Origin: Phascolarctos cinereus
Lineage: Eukaryota > Chordata > Mammalia > Diprotodontia > Phascolarctidae
Assembly (NCBI RefSeq): GCF_002099425.1
Contig: NW_018344262.1
Span: 880,501 to 944,500, forward strand
DNA length: 64,000 nt
Reading direction: 5' to 3'
Below the pieces are notes generated by a model. The model saw only the letters and a list, made by a program, of their open reading frames with translations. It searched no databases and had not been told where the DNA came from. Shown here piece by piece: positions 20,301-33,977 of the stretch (its first letter is position 1; each line of letters starts with the position of its first letter). The translations under genes were made by a program, and so were the position numbers.

Positions 20301-23300
20301 ACAGCACCAGACACACAGAAAGTGTTGAGTGATGCTTGTTGAGTGAATGAAGAGCTAAGGTATGATACAGAAATGGCTGAACAATGGTATTTGGAGGAAA
20401 TAGAATATTATGGAAACATTAAAAATGGCAAACATGAGAATTATAAGGAAATATGGAAAGGCAGAAGACGGTAGAGTGAGAAAAGAGCTGAATTGCAAGA
20501 TCATAGAAATTGGCCAATGCCCTCCATTTAGCCATCTCCATATAGATGTAAATGGACAAAGGTCAAAAGGAGCACAGTGTAGATCAGTTGTCAGTGTAGA
20601 TCAGTTGTCATTTTTATCGTAAATAGTTCTGGAGGACAGCTAAGTGGCGCAGTGGATAGAGTACCGGCCCTGGAGTCAAGAGGACCTGAGGTCAATTCTG
20701 GCCTCAGACACATAACACTCACTAGCTGTGTGACCCTGGGCAAGTCACTTAACCCCAATTGCCCTCACAAAAAAAAAAAGTTCTGATTATCTGTTCATAT
20801 TGTGCTTTATTCCAGGGATTACTGGGGTTGTAATATTAAGTTTATAATAAAAAGTAATTAAAAAAAAAACTCCATGACCAGGGATTGATGTAGTCTTCCA
20901 ACAACTCATGTGAATTATATGAATTATCATGGAAATCACAGTGCCATCTGTCCTTCCTAACATGGAGGTGGAGGGGATCCCCCTTCCCCTTTTGGAGTCC
21001 TGGGGTTATAGAGTTCATATGCTTTGGGGGGCATTTAGGAAGTACAGACTCTTTCATCATCTTTCTACAATCTATTTTTTTTTCCAAGTCCTATCTCCTT
21101 CCTCATGACTCAGGTATCCCCTCCCCCAAAGACCAAGCAGGTAACTTGGACTTGGGAGTTAGGATACCTGGGTTCTGGCTCTAGTCCTAACACTTCCGGT
21201 ATGACCTTACTGCTTCGGACCTCAGTTTGCACATCTGTGAAGTGGGTGGCTTGGACTAAGTGGTCTAAGGGCCTTTCCGGTGGGTTGGGAGAGGACTACC
21301 TGTTGGTTTTCCAGATGTGCAGGGTTTCCTGGTCCTCAATGCCATATTTGTCTGCCAACTCGTCCAAGAAGTCAAATAAATACTTGACCGCAATAGGTAC
21401 AGGCCGGTCCACACTGAGGATGGCTTGGAAAGTATCATCTACAAACTTTTGCAGTGTGCCCTGTGTGGGAGACAGATAAGATTCTGTTTGGTGCTTTTCT
21501 TTTCTTTTAACTTCTTTTCACAAATCTCTGTTCTGTCCTCCTCTCTCCCCTCCCAAATTATAAAAGAAAAATGAACAAACAAATCCCATCATTCCCAAAA
21601 CCCTTGTGACAAACATGCAGAGTCATGCAGAAGAAATTCTCTTATCTTTGTGCAATACTCGTCAATAGGTCTGTGAAGCATCCTGGGACCCACTTTGCTA
21701 TATTGGTGAACTATAGTGGAAAGACCCCTAGCCTGGGCATCACAAAGCTGGGTGACCTTGGATAAGTCCCTTCCCCTCTTCATGAGGGTTTGGAAGATGA
21801 CACCGAGGCCCCTTCCAGCTCTGACTTTCTACTGTTACTGGCCCCGCTCACTTCTTTCTGCAAGGCTGGAATGGCCACCCTGCTAGTTTGCCTTATGAGT
21901 TAGCCTTCCCTGGGCTACTCTCCCTAGCACCTTCTCTGAGGCTGCTTTTGGCCACTGGTATGACCACAGAGCAGGTTTGACACATCTCTTCCACCTCAGG
22001 GTGACTCTGTCCTTGGCCTTGGGCTTGCAGAACCAGTATGTGGCCCCCACCCACCTTCATAGAGAGTAGGCGTGTGAGGTAGATTTCAGGGATGGCCTTG
22101 GCTCGTTCTCGCTCTCGAAGACTGCTTCTCCTCTGCTTGGCTACCTCAGGCTCCTCTGTAGACTTGACCAGGTGCCAGAGCCGGATGCCACTCTCATCGC
22201 CATCCTCCAACATGGGTAAGCCTGAGAGGGCACAGGCCGTGTGGAGACTGCACCTCCCCCTTCCCCAGGCTATGGCGACTGGGGGCACGTGTAGGACCCA
22301 AACGCAGAGGGAGAACAGAGATAGGGTGGAGCTTGGGATCCTCAATTCTGTCTAAGTCCTGTGATTTCCTGGACTGGGTACCCACAGACTCCGGCCAATT
22401 CTTACCCCTCCTGCCTACTTTAATTTTTAAATTAAAAAAAAGTTTTTTTCCTGCCTACTTTAAATTTCCCCTTTGGTTCTGCCTAGGCCATGAGGCTAAT
22501 TCAATCATTAGTCCATAGTTCTTTCATGAAAAAGAGAATCAACAACCACTTATATACATTCCTCCCTGCTCTTGACTTTCTTTGGTTCAGCTGGGGACAG
22601 TTGGGTGGGGGGTAAGCTGGAGCCCCCGTTTGGTTTGACTTATCTATCAAAAGGAGCATCTGCTGAGTTAGGCTTATAGCACTCACACATATTCAGTTTC
22701 AGAAGAGAATTTTGCACCCCTCCCCTTGCCCCGATTCCCCCAGCAGCCCCTACTCAGCATAGCCTAGCCCACGGCAGTGCCTCTGTCTGGGGCTGAACAC
22801 TAGGCTACTTACTCTCTCCAGAGAGAAAGCTCTGATTCGGGCTTTTGGAGAAGCTGTTCCCATTGTGCATTCGGGGGATGAGCCCCACAGTTGCCCCGTC
22901 TGGGACCTGGGAGGAGGAGAGGGGAGCCGGACAAAGTTGGCAGGAGCATGGTCCCCTTCAGGGGCAGGGACCCAAGGAAAGGACTGGCTCTGGTCCCCCT
23001 CCCCCCTCCCCTTTCTCCCCTGGCTACGCCCAACCCAGCACCTTATAATGCTGCAAGGTGTTGAGTCTTTTCCACTGGTTCTGGGTCACAGAGGTCAAAT
23101 CCTCATCTGACAGGGTCAGGTGCCCAGCCACTCCTGAACGCCACTCTGGGAAAATAAGGGGTGGGGGTAGGGGATGAGGAGAAGAGTCTGCGAGCTTCTC
23201 AGTGGGAATGGACTTGGGAGAGGCCTGAGATTGCAGGGGTCCCACCACTTTAGCAACAAGAAAATCCACAAATCTTGGAGTCGGACTTTGGGCCTCAAGT

Positions 23301-26300
23301 CCCTTGATCTTAGAGGTCACTCTGGTCCAATCCCTTTTCTTTAGCCAGATATGGAATTAGGATGCTTATCCTATCACTCCCTTGCTCATAAACCTTCAAA
23401 GGCTCCCTGTGATCCATCAGATAAAATCCCAAGTCTTTTGCCTGGCATTCAAAGCTTCCCACGACCTGGTTCCACCTTTCTAGCCTCATCGCACATGTGC
23501 TTACTTTATGTTCCATGGATCCAGGGACATGGGGTCCATCCCTGTATACCCCCCTCCTCATGCCCTCAGCCGTCTTCTCTGTCCCATTTGAATTATCCTG
23601 CTAAGCTCAGGTCAGGTGCAGCCTTCCTCGCCTTTCTCAGGCCCCAGGGTTTCTCCCCATCAAGCCCCTATCACAGAGGCTTCAGTAGACACTGTCTACA
23701 CCACTTGGGATATTCGGTGGCCTGGCAGGCATTGCTGTATCTCAGGGTATAGGAAGAATCCTAGGGGGGCTTCTCCAGACTCTGGGCGGATGGAGAGTGT
23801 CTCACCGAGGTCAAGGGCATGCACTGAAGGCCTCTGGGGAGAAGGGCGTGCCCTTGTAGACCTGGTCCAGCACCTTCTCCTTGACCTGAGTGATGGTGTC
23901 GGTGTTGAGCACTCGGGCAGGCACACGTTGCGGCTCACCGGTCCCAGCCCCAGACCCTACCAGCACAGTCAGCGTCAGTGGCCAGAATTCCACATCCTCC
24001 CGCAGGAGCCGGCTGTCATTCAAGGTTCGCTTTGCCTTGCCCGTCACCGCGTCCACAGGGCCCTTGTCAACCTGGTACTTGATGGCCCGAAATAGCATGT
24101 ACAAGGGCTCCCCTGCCACCTCCTAGGATCAGAAGAGAGTCAGTCGAACTGGGGGAGCAAAGAGGCTTTGGCCAATGGAATCAGAGAGAGGGGAGACGAT
24201 CATTAAAATTGAGGATAGTGTTGGTCAGCAGGAAAGTAAGATTTACGGGGATCTGTTGCCGGGATGGGCAGGCATCAGAGCCATCCCCATTCCGAAGTCC
24301 TTAGACCATTAGGAGGGGTGAGGTTACATCACCTTCAGGAAGGAGTAGAGACAGATAGACATCCAGTTGGTTAGAAGCTTTTCCACCATGGTCTCAGTCC
24401 TATAAAAAGACACAAAATCATCAAAGAGGAAGACGATCCTTGCATTCCAGAGCTGGGATCGTGTGGAGTGTCAGACTTGGTCGAAGTCTACATTTTGCTT
24501 AAATCTTTTTCTCTGTTACAAGGTAAACCTCACTGGGGTGGCATAGGGTGGGAAGGATTTTCAAACAAAAGGTGATAGAAAAAGAAACGGAAGTACAAGG
24601 AGAATAAGTCTTTGGCCACTCTCTGAACTCATCTCAGACCTGCCTCCAGAGCCTCATATATGTGGAATTAATTCAGTAAGGCTCCTTGGAGGTGGCAATT
24701 CTAAGGACAGAATCAGAAAGAAGGTGGCAGAAGGGCGACATACTCTTTTTTTTGGGGGGGGTAACTAGTATTTTATTTTTTCCAATTACATGTAAAAATA
24801 ATTTTCAACATTGATTTTTTTATAAGATTTTCAGTTCCAAATTTTTCTCCCTCCCTCTCTGTCTCCCCTTCCCCTCCTCCCTCCTCAAGACGGAAAGCAA
24901 TGTGACATAGGTTATTCTTGTGCTATCATGTTAAACATATTTCCACATTAATGACATACCCTTAATAAGCACTTTCTACACAACGTCGAAAAGTTGACAA
25001 TGCAAAGATTATCACTCCCATTTTAGAGAGGAGGAAAATGAGTTTGGAGGAAAGTGAAGTGACTTGAAGTCTCGTGATTGAACATCAAAATGGTAATGTG
25101 AACTGAGGTCTTTGGCTTCTAAGGCCAGTGTGGATTTCTAACTCCCCTCCAACCCCAATCAAGTTAGAGTTCATGTCAGCAGGCTAGAGGCTAGGCTGGG
25201 CTGGGCAGTATGGGATGGGATGCTTGTTAATTCCGGCTCTTTATGCCCTCCTTACCTTCGAAGCATCAATTTGGGGTTCTTGTGGACATACTGAGCCGTA
25301 AGGTCACTAAGAAGGGTCTTCATGATGTCAGTTAGATATTCTAGCTTGCCGTGGAGGGCCAGAGAGAGTAGTGAGGCCACGTAGCACCGATCTCGCTGGG
25401 AGAATGTGGGCTGTTCCTCTAAGGTGTGGATAAACTTGGGAAGGGAAAAGAGAGGTCAGCCTCTTTCAGTTCATTCTCCATGTTTCCCAAATCACCAGTC
25501 ACCAGAGGGGGATCCCTGACTTTTTCTCTTCTGATACATCCCTCAGCCCAGCTAAGTTTTAGTGGATTGCGAGCCCCAGAGGGGTCAAAAGTGTGAAAAG
25601 CCAATGACTTGAGGAAAAGTGCCTGAGAATGAATGAACAAAGATTTAGCCTGAGGAGCTGAGGTTGTTAAACTATCTGGGGTCCTTATTGTCTTCGGAAG
25701 GTCTGCCTGCTTTTTCTTGTCTTTTCACTGCGTAAGGAGCTTAAGGGGAAGAATTCCCCACCCCCCACCCCTACCTGCTCTGTCACTTAATTGGAGAGTT
25801 GCCTGGGGCACTGAGAGATCCAGTCATGCCTAGGATTTCATGCCTGAAATAATCCACAAGCATTTATTAAGCAACTGCCTTGTGCCTGGCCTGGGGCTAG
25901 GAGCTAGGGAAAGAGACAAAGCCAGGCCCAGTTCTTACTGAGGTGGCCTTGCCTCCCGAAATTCTATCTACTGAGAAACGCCCAGGAACTCCACCTATAT
26001 ACCACTTTTTTGCTGAAATATAAATAATTGGAGAAATATTCATTACTCAGTACTCAAACCAACATAATAAAATGAAAATGCTACCGAAGTGAATTTCTTT
26101 ATCCAGTAACAAACTACCAAAGGATTATTTTATATGGCTAGAAAAAGAATAATAAAATTCAGATGGGGGAACAAATGATAAAACATTTGGAGGGAAGTAA
26201 TGGGGAAAAGTAGGCAAATAGATAACTGGAGCAGCTAGGTGACACTGTGGTGGATAGAGCGCCGGGCCTGGGGTCAGGAAGACTCATCTTCCCAAGTTCA

Positions 26301-29300
26301 AATCTGGCCTCAAACACTTACTAGCTGTGTAACCCTGGGCAAGTCATTTCACCCTGTTTGCCTCAGTTCCCTCATCTGTAAAATGAGCTGGAGAAGGAAA
26401 TGGCAAAGCAACCCAGTATCTCTGCCAAAAAAAAAAACACCAAAAACCCAAATGGGGTCACGAAGAATCGGCAGGAATCAAAAACAACAACGGGGTGGGG
26501 AGTACAAGTAGCAGATCTCAACCTATACTACAAAGCAGCACAAAACAGGAAATATCAAAATGATTTGGTATTGGTTTAGAAATAGAGAGACCCATTTCTC
26601 AAATATATAGAGAACTGAATCAAATTTATGAAAATAAGAGCCATTCTCCAATTGATGAATGGTCAAAGGATATGAACAGGCAGTTTTCAGATGAAGACAG
26701 CAAAGCTATCTATAGTTATATGAAAAAGATGCTGTAAATCACTATTGATTAGAGAAAAGCAAATCAAAACAACTCTGAGGTACCACCTTGCACCTATCAG
26801 ATTGGCTAAAAGGACAAACCAGGAAAATGACGAATATTGGAGGGGATGTGGGAAAATTGGGACACTAATGTATTGTTTGTGGAGTCATGAACTAATCCAA
26901 CCATTCTGGAGAGCAATTTGGAACTATGCCCAAAGCGATATAAAACTGTGAATACCCTTTGACCCAGCAATAGCACTTCTAGGGCTATATCCCAAAGAGA
27001 TCATACAAATGGGAAAAGGACCCACATGTACAAAAATATTCATAGCAGCTCTTTTTGTGGTGGCCAAGAATTGGAAATTGAGGGGATGCCCATCCATTGG
27101 GGAATGGCTGAGCAAGTTGTGGTATATGAATGTAATGGAAAACCTTATTATTATAAGTGTTATAAGAAATGATGAGCAGGCGGACTTCAGAAAAACCTGG
27201 AAAGACTTGTATGAACTGGTGCTGAGTGAAGTGAGCAGAACCAGGAGAATGTTGTACACAGTAACAGCCACACTGTGTGATGACTGACTTTGGTAGACTT
27301 GGCTCTTCTCAGTAATGCAAGGATCTAAGACAACTCCAAAAAACTCACAATAGAAAATGCTATCCACATCCAGAGAAAGAACTTTGGAGTCTGAATGCTG
27401 ATGGAAGCATACTATTTGCTCTCCTTTTCCTTCGCTGTTTTGTTTTATTGCTTCATTCTTGTGGTTCCTCCCATTAGTTCTAATTGTTCTTTACATCATG
27501 ACTAATGGGAAAATATGCTTAATATGAGTGCATAAGTAGAGCTTATATCAGATTGCACGCTGTCTTGGGGCAGGGGAGAGGACGGGGGAGAACATTTAAA
27601 ACTCAAAATCTTATGGAAGTGAATGTTGAAAACGAAAAATAAATAATTATTTGAAGAAAAAGAAAAAGAAAACCCTGGAAAGACTTAAAAATTAGAGAGG
27701 CTGATCAGCAGAACAGATCAGGATGAAACATACAGATGCACAATAGCATAATGTATGATAAACCCAGGGGAGTTATGAGACTCAAATAAGATGGTGGATG
27801 TATTTTTCAAACCTTAAAGCGTCATAGAAATGCCTGCCATTGTTATTAGGCTATGATCATAGGCCTCCAGTTTACTAATGGCTTTATTCCCTGAGCCTTC
27901 CACTGCATTTCTGCTGAGCTCAAGCAAAGTTTATACAAGGATGTGCTGGTAATTGTTTAACAACTTGCTCCCCGCTGTGTGGGTGGGAGGGGGTGGTGGC
28001 AGGGAAGGAATGCATGCACACACACTTTGAAGTTTGATCTGTATTATTGAATCTCGACAATCAATAAAACCCTAAAAAAAAGCCTTGATTTTTAGCTTGA
28101 CTGCTTATTTTTGAGGTGTAAATAAATGCTCACACTGAAAATTTAATAATCGGGTTTCTCAAGCTGGTTAGAGGTGGCTTCAGCACACCCCTGGATAAAC
28201 TCAAAGACCCCAGTCACTGGGGTGGGGTTGGGGGACAGGGGAGAGGAGAAGAAGGACTCACTGTTAGACAAAACTGTCTGGGAAAATTGGAAAGCAAGTT
28301 GACAGAAATTAAGTATAGACTAACATTCACACCGCATACCAAGATAAACATCATAAGCAAATTAGAAGAACAAAGAATAAATTACCTTTCAGATCTATAG
28401 ATAGGGGAAGAGTTCATGACCAAACAATGGAGGGAGACAAAAGATAAAATAGGCAATTCTGATTATAAAAAAATTTAAAAATTTTTGTACAAATCTAATG
28501 CAGTTAAAATTATAAAGGAAACAAGTAACTGGGGGGGGGTGGAATCATTACAGCAAGTTTCTCTAACAAAAGTTTTATAGCCAAGATATATAAAGAATTG
28601 ATTTAGAGAGCCCTCCCCAATAAATAAAGGTCAAAGGATATAAACGGAAAATTTTCTTTCTTTTTTTAATTAAAAAGTGTTTTTATTCTGAACAAAAATA
28701 TACTTTTTTAAACAAGCAGTTTTCAAAGAAAGAAATCCAAGCTATCAGTAGACAAGAAAAAATGCTTCAAATCACTAACAATTAGAAACATGCAAATCAA
28801 AGCAACTCTGTGGCTTCACTTCTCACCTATCAGACTGGTAAAGGCGACAGAAGAAAAAGAGAAACGTTAGAGGTTCTAGGAGGCAAATACTCTGTTGATG
28901 GAGCTGTGGACTGGTCCATCCATTCTGGAAAGCAGTCAGGAACTATGCCCCCAAAGTTACCAAATGCACAGACTCTTTTACCCAGCTATCCTATCACTAG
29001 GGTCTATGCCCCAAAGAGATGGGGGAAAGCAGAAAAGGACCCATATGTGCAAAACCATTTCTAGCATCTCTTTTCTTTTCTTTTTTTTTTTTCTTTTTGA
29101 CTAGGCAATGGGGTTAAGTGACTTGCCCAGGGTCACACAGATAGTAAGTGTTATATGTCTGAGGCCGGATTTGAACTCAGGTCCTCCTGAATCCAGGGCC
29201 GGTGCTCTATCCACTGAGACACCTAGCTGCCCCTCTAGCAGCTCTTTTCATAGCAGCCCCAAATTGGAAGGTGTTCACCTATTGGGGAATTGGTGAACAA

Positions 29301-32300
29301 ATTATGATATATGACAAAATAGACAGTGTCAGGGGCAGCTAGGTGGGGCAGTAGATAGAGCTTTGGCCTTGGAGTCAGGAAGACCTGAGTTCAAATCCAG
29401 CCTCAGACTCTTGACACTTCCTAGCTGTGTGATCCTGGGCAAGTCACTTAACCCTGATTGCCTCACCAAAAAAAAAAAAAATGGACAGTGTCAGAGAAAA
29501 GTGGGAAGATTTTTATGAACTGATGCAGTGAAGTAAGCAGAACTAGCAGAAATATGACAAAAAAAATTTTAATTAAATTTTTTTTAATTAAAAAAAAAGA
29601 AAAAATACAATGACAACATTATGAAGGAAAAACTTGGCAAGACTCTAGAACTCAGATCAATGCAATGAGAAACCATGAGTCTAGATGACTAAAGATGAAC
29701 CATTCCATCCACTCCCAGCCAGAGAGGTGATAGACTCAAAGGGCAGCACGTTTTTGGACATGGCCAATGTGGGAATTTGTTTTGTTAGACCAAATATTTG
29801 TTATGATGATTTTCTTTCCTTTTTTTTTTCTCAATTGGTCAATAGGGTGAGTGGTAAGGAGAGATAATACATGCTTATACATTTAATTATTTTTAAAAGA
29901 AAGATAATTTTGGCATTCATATAGAGGATAGGCCAGAAAGGAGAGAGCCTGAAGTCAAGGGACGCCAAATAAGAAGTTAGCATAGGTACTGTATGTGTCA
30001 GAGGAAACACTGAGACCCAAGTCTTCCTGACTTCATAACTGGCCCACTCTCCACCACACATACTGCTTCCCTAATAAAAGAGAAGCAGTTAGGTGGCGCT
30101 GCAGTGAATAGAGAGCTAGGCAGAGAGTCAGGAAGACCTGAGTTCATATCTGTCCTGGAATACTAGCTGTGTGACCCTGGGCAAGTCACTTTACCTCTAA
30201 TTTTTCAACTATATAGCACCTACCTCCCAGGGTTATTGTGAGGATCAAATGAGGAAAATATTTGGAATCTGCCTGGCACACAATAGTTGCTTAATAAATG
30301 CCTGTTTCTTTTCTTCCCATGAAGTATCATAGGGGAGCGAAAGCTCAATTTTTTTTTTTTGCTTTTTTTGGTGAGGCAATCGGGGTTAAGTGACTTGCCC
30401 AGGGTCACACAGCTAGTAAGTGTCATGTGTCTGAGGCCAGATTTGAACTCAGGTCCTCCTGACTCCAAGGCCAGAGCTCTATCTACTGTGCCACCTAGCT
30501 GTCCCGAAAGCTCAATTTTTGATAATGAACCGACCATTTATAAACTTAGTCACGATTTATAACCTATATCTGATTGCTGACTCTCAGGGGTGGGGAACCT
30601 GCAGCCTGGAAACCACGTGGGACCTTCTAGGTCCTCAGGTGTGGCCTTTTGACTGAGTCCAAGTTTTACGGAACAAGTCCTTTTCTTAAGGGGATTTGTT
30701 CTGTGAAGTTTGGATAATATCATAATTATAAAATATATTAATATGATATTATGAGATAATGTAATAATATGTCTATACAACATATAATATATACATATTA
30801 TAAATAAATAAAAATGTTAAATTTAAAAATTAGTCATCATTCAAAATGTCCCTCCCTAATCTACCCCAGATATCCCAGTTCATTGTCTTGGGTTTTCAAA
30901 AAGGGAATGATTTGATAAGAAAGATTCTCGGGAAAATGAGGGAGCCCTTCATGACCCTCTTTATTTTCATGAGGGGAAGGATTCACTATTATATGAGTAT
31001 CAGAAAAATTACACACACACATATCACCACTTGATTTAGTCTTTGTTCTAAGAATTAGCTCTCACTTGATATCATAACCTTAATTTTGTTAAATATGAGC
31101 TAGAATAATCATGTTTCATAATTTGTAATTTCATTTTTCAAGACAAAATCCTAATTGGACTTTAAAAAAAATCACTATTTCTGAGTTCAAATCCAGCCTC
31201 AGACACTTACTAGCTGTGTAACCCTGGGCAAGTCACTTCACCCCAATTGCCTCCAAAAACAAAAACAAAAAAGAAGCAAAAAAGAAATCACTATTTACTA
31301 TGAAACATTGATCTTTAAAGTAGGTTTACTTTAAGTGTCCTTTTCCTGGAACCAATTCTCCTAGAATAGCGAGGACCTCCGTGTACTTTATACATTGTTG
31401 TTGTTATTTGTCCTTCGTTCTCAAAGAAGACCATGACATCAGGAAGATGATGCCAGGACTTGCAAATGAATTAGATTTAAGTGAGGGAGGGCTGTGCAAA
31501 GTCACGAGCTTCACTTTCTCCTCCAGAGCCATCCAGGTCCAGTGGCCAGATATTGATCAGGACAACTGGCGATGGCCCCTCTTACATGAACTGATGCAAA
31601 GTGAAGTGGGCAGAACCAGGAGAACATCACACAGAGTGACAGCAATATTATATGATGATCAAAGAGGACCATAACATTAGGAAGATGATGCCACGACTTG
31701 CAAGTGAATTGGATTTAAGTGAGGGAGGGCTATACAAAGTCACCAGCCTCACTTTCTCCTCTAGAGCCATCCAGGTCCAGTGGCCAGATATCGATCAGGA
31801 CAACTGGAGATGGCCCCAGATAATATCTGTATATTTATCTAAAAGGCTCCCTTCAATGTCTCTCCTCATGCTTCATGCCTTGGCTCTCAGGCTCTTTCCC
31901 TAGGCCTAAAGTGAGCCCTCTCCTTCTTCACTTACCGACACCCTACCCACACCCAACTCCCATGCTGCTTCCTCCAAGAAGTGGTTAACAACACAGAGTT
32001 CTGAAATGGCACTCTGTCTTCCCCCATCTCTGATGAACTGATTTTGTAAAATTGTGTATAGTATGTCTTCAGAGAGATACAGCACAACGTAATATAGTAG
32101 TGAGAGAGTCAGTCTTAGAGGCAAGAAGACCCAGGTTTGAGTCTTGACTGACATACTGGCGGTGTGAACAGTCTTAGGCAAATCACTTAACCTCTCTCTG
32201 CCACAACTGCAGAGAAGAAGGCGCCTGCCTGATTTGGAAGGAGGAGCTCCTCATATGGGGGTTTTTCCTTATAACAATGAAATCTAAGGTCCAATCCTTA

Positions 32301-33927
32301 TCTCCTCTACCAGATTAGAAACATCATGGCAGCAGGTGCCATGCCTCACCTAGATTTTGTATTTTGCCTGGGCCCAGGTGGCATGCTCAGCACACAGCAG
32401 GTGCTCAATATATTGTTTGTATCATACTGTGCACTGTATAAAACAAAATCTGTTTTGATTTTTCTTTTTCTTTTTCTTTTTTGATTTTTCAGGCAATTGG
32501 GGTTAAGTGACTTGCCCAGGGTCACACAGCTAGTAAGTGTCAAGTGTTTGGTCTGAGGCTGGATTTGAACTCAGGTCCCTCTGACTTCAGGGCCAGTGTT
32601 CCATCCACTGCGTCACCTAGCTGCCCCTGTTTTGATTTTTCTTAAACTAATGTAGTAGGAGAGATGAAATTATTTAGGAAGAGTCTGTTATTTAGCAAAC
32701 ATTTGTTAAGTGCCTACTATGTACTGGGAACCATACTAAGCACTGGAGATACAAATATGAAAAAATTTAGCTCCAGTCCCCCAAGGAGCTTACAACCTAA
32801 TGGGGTTACATCAAAGAAAAGGAAGCTGAGCTGGGGGGCAGATAGGTGGTGCAGTGGATAGAGCACTGGCCCTGAAGTCAGGAGTACCTGAGTTCAAATC
32901 CGGCCTCAGACCAAACAGTTGACACTTACTAGCTGTGTGACCCTGGGTAAGTCACTTAACCCCAATTGCCTTAAAAAAAAAAAAGGAAAAAAAGGAAAAG
33001 GAAGCTGAAAAGTAGGGGTGGGGAAGGCAGGTACCAAATGGAGGTCTGGAGTCTGCAGCCCCAGCCTCCAATCAGTAAAGCAGAAGGTAGTGAGGAGGTT
33101 TGGGCATCTTGCAGGGTGATGAAGTTATCCTGATAACGAACCTCCTGGGACATGGGGGAGAAGCCAGGCAGAGAAGTCCCAAAGTAGTACAAACCAGGTG
33201 AGAACTGGGGAGATGTCTGAGCTGATGTTTGGGAGTCTTCAGGTATCTGAAGGGCTGTTACTATGAGAAAGAGGGCTCAGACTTCAGAGCTATTCAGGGA
33301 TGTGCCCGTTCCAGGGTGGTAGAGATTGGGTAGGGAGGAGGTGTCCAGAAACAAGAGAGAGAAAAAAAAATACAGAAGCATCCTGGAACAAGAGGAGGAA
33401 AAGAAACAGTGTGTCCGGAATGACAACAAAGCAACTGAAAAGGTCCCTGAAGAAAGAATTCTGAGCTGTCAAAGCCCTGACTACCAGCCAGGCAATCGGA
33501 TAAAGAAGTGCCTCCCTACTCTGGGCCAAGACATTAAGAACTGAGTACGGGGGCTGAGTCTGCTTTCCATGCATTATCAGTCTTGGCCAACCTTGGTCTT
33601 TGGATTTGTAACTATCCTTTTTTTGTTGTCGTTAGGAGAGATAAGACTTATAAGAGATGAGACATAAGAGTCCTCCTCTGGGAGGAGGAGTGGGATGGGG
33701 ACCATATCCAGAAATGACAGTGACATTATTTTAAAATGCATCAATTAAAAAAAAAAGAGTTGTGAGGGTAGCTAGGTGGTGAAGTGGATAGATCACCAGC
33801 CCTGGAGTCAGAAGGACTGAGTTCAAATTCAGCCTCAGACATACTAGCTATGTGACTCTGAGCAAGTCACTTAACCCCGATTGCCCCCACCCCAGTAAAA
33901 TAAAAAGAACTGTGGGCTATGTCTAAG

Positions 33928-33977
<50 letters not shown>

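Larger units (their letters stand above)
28255..29640 (+). mobile_element. L1 fragment (ORF2 end and 3' region), interrupted by two SINEs
   Basis: Begins with gttgacagaaattaagtata, ataccaagataaacatcata (end of the ORF2 region), then atcagactggtaaaggcgac, ccagctatcctatcactagg and tatgaactgatgcagtgaag. SINEs at 29,072-29,236 and 29,332-29,481 are inserted in it. Many indels; old. Confidence 0.75.
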
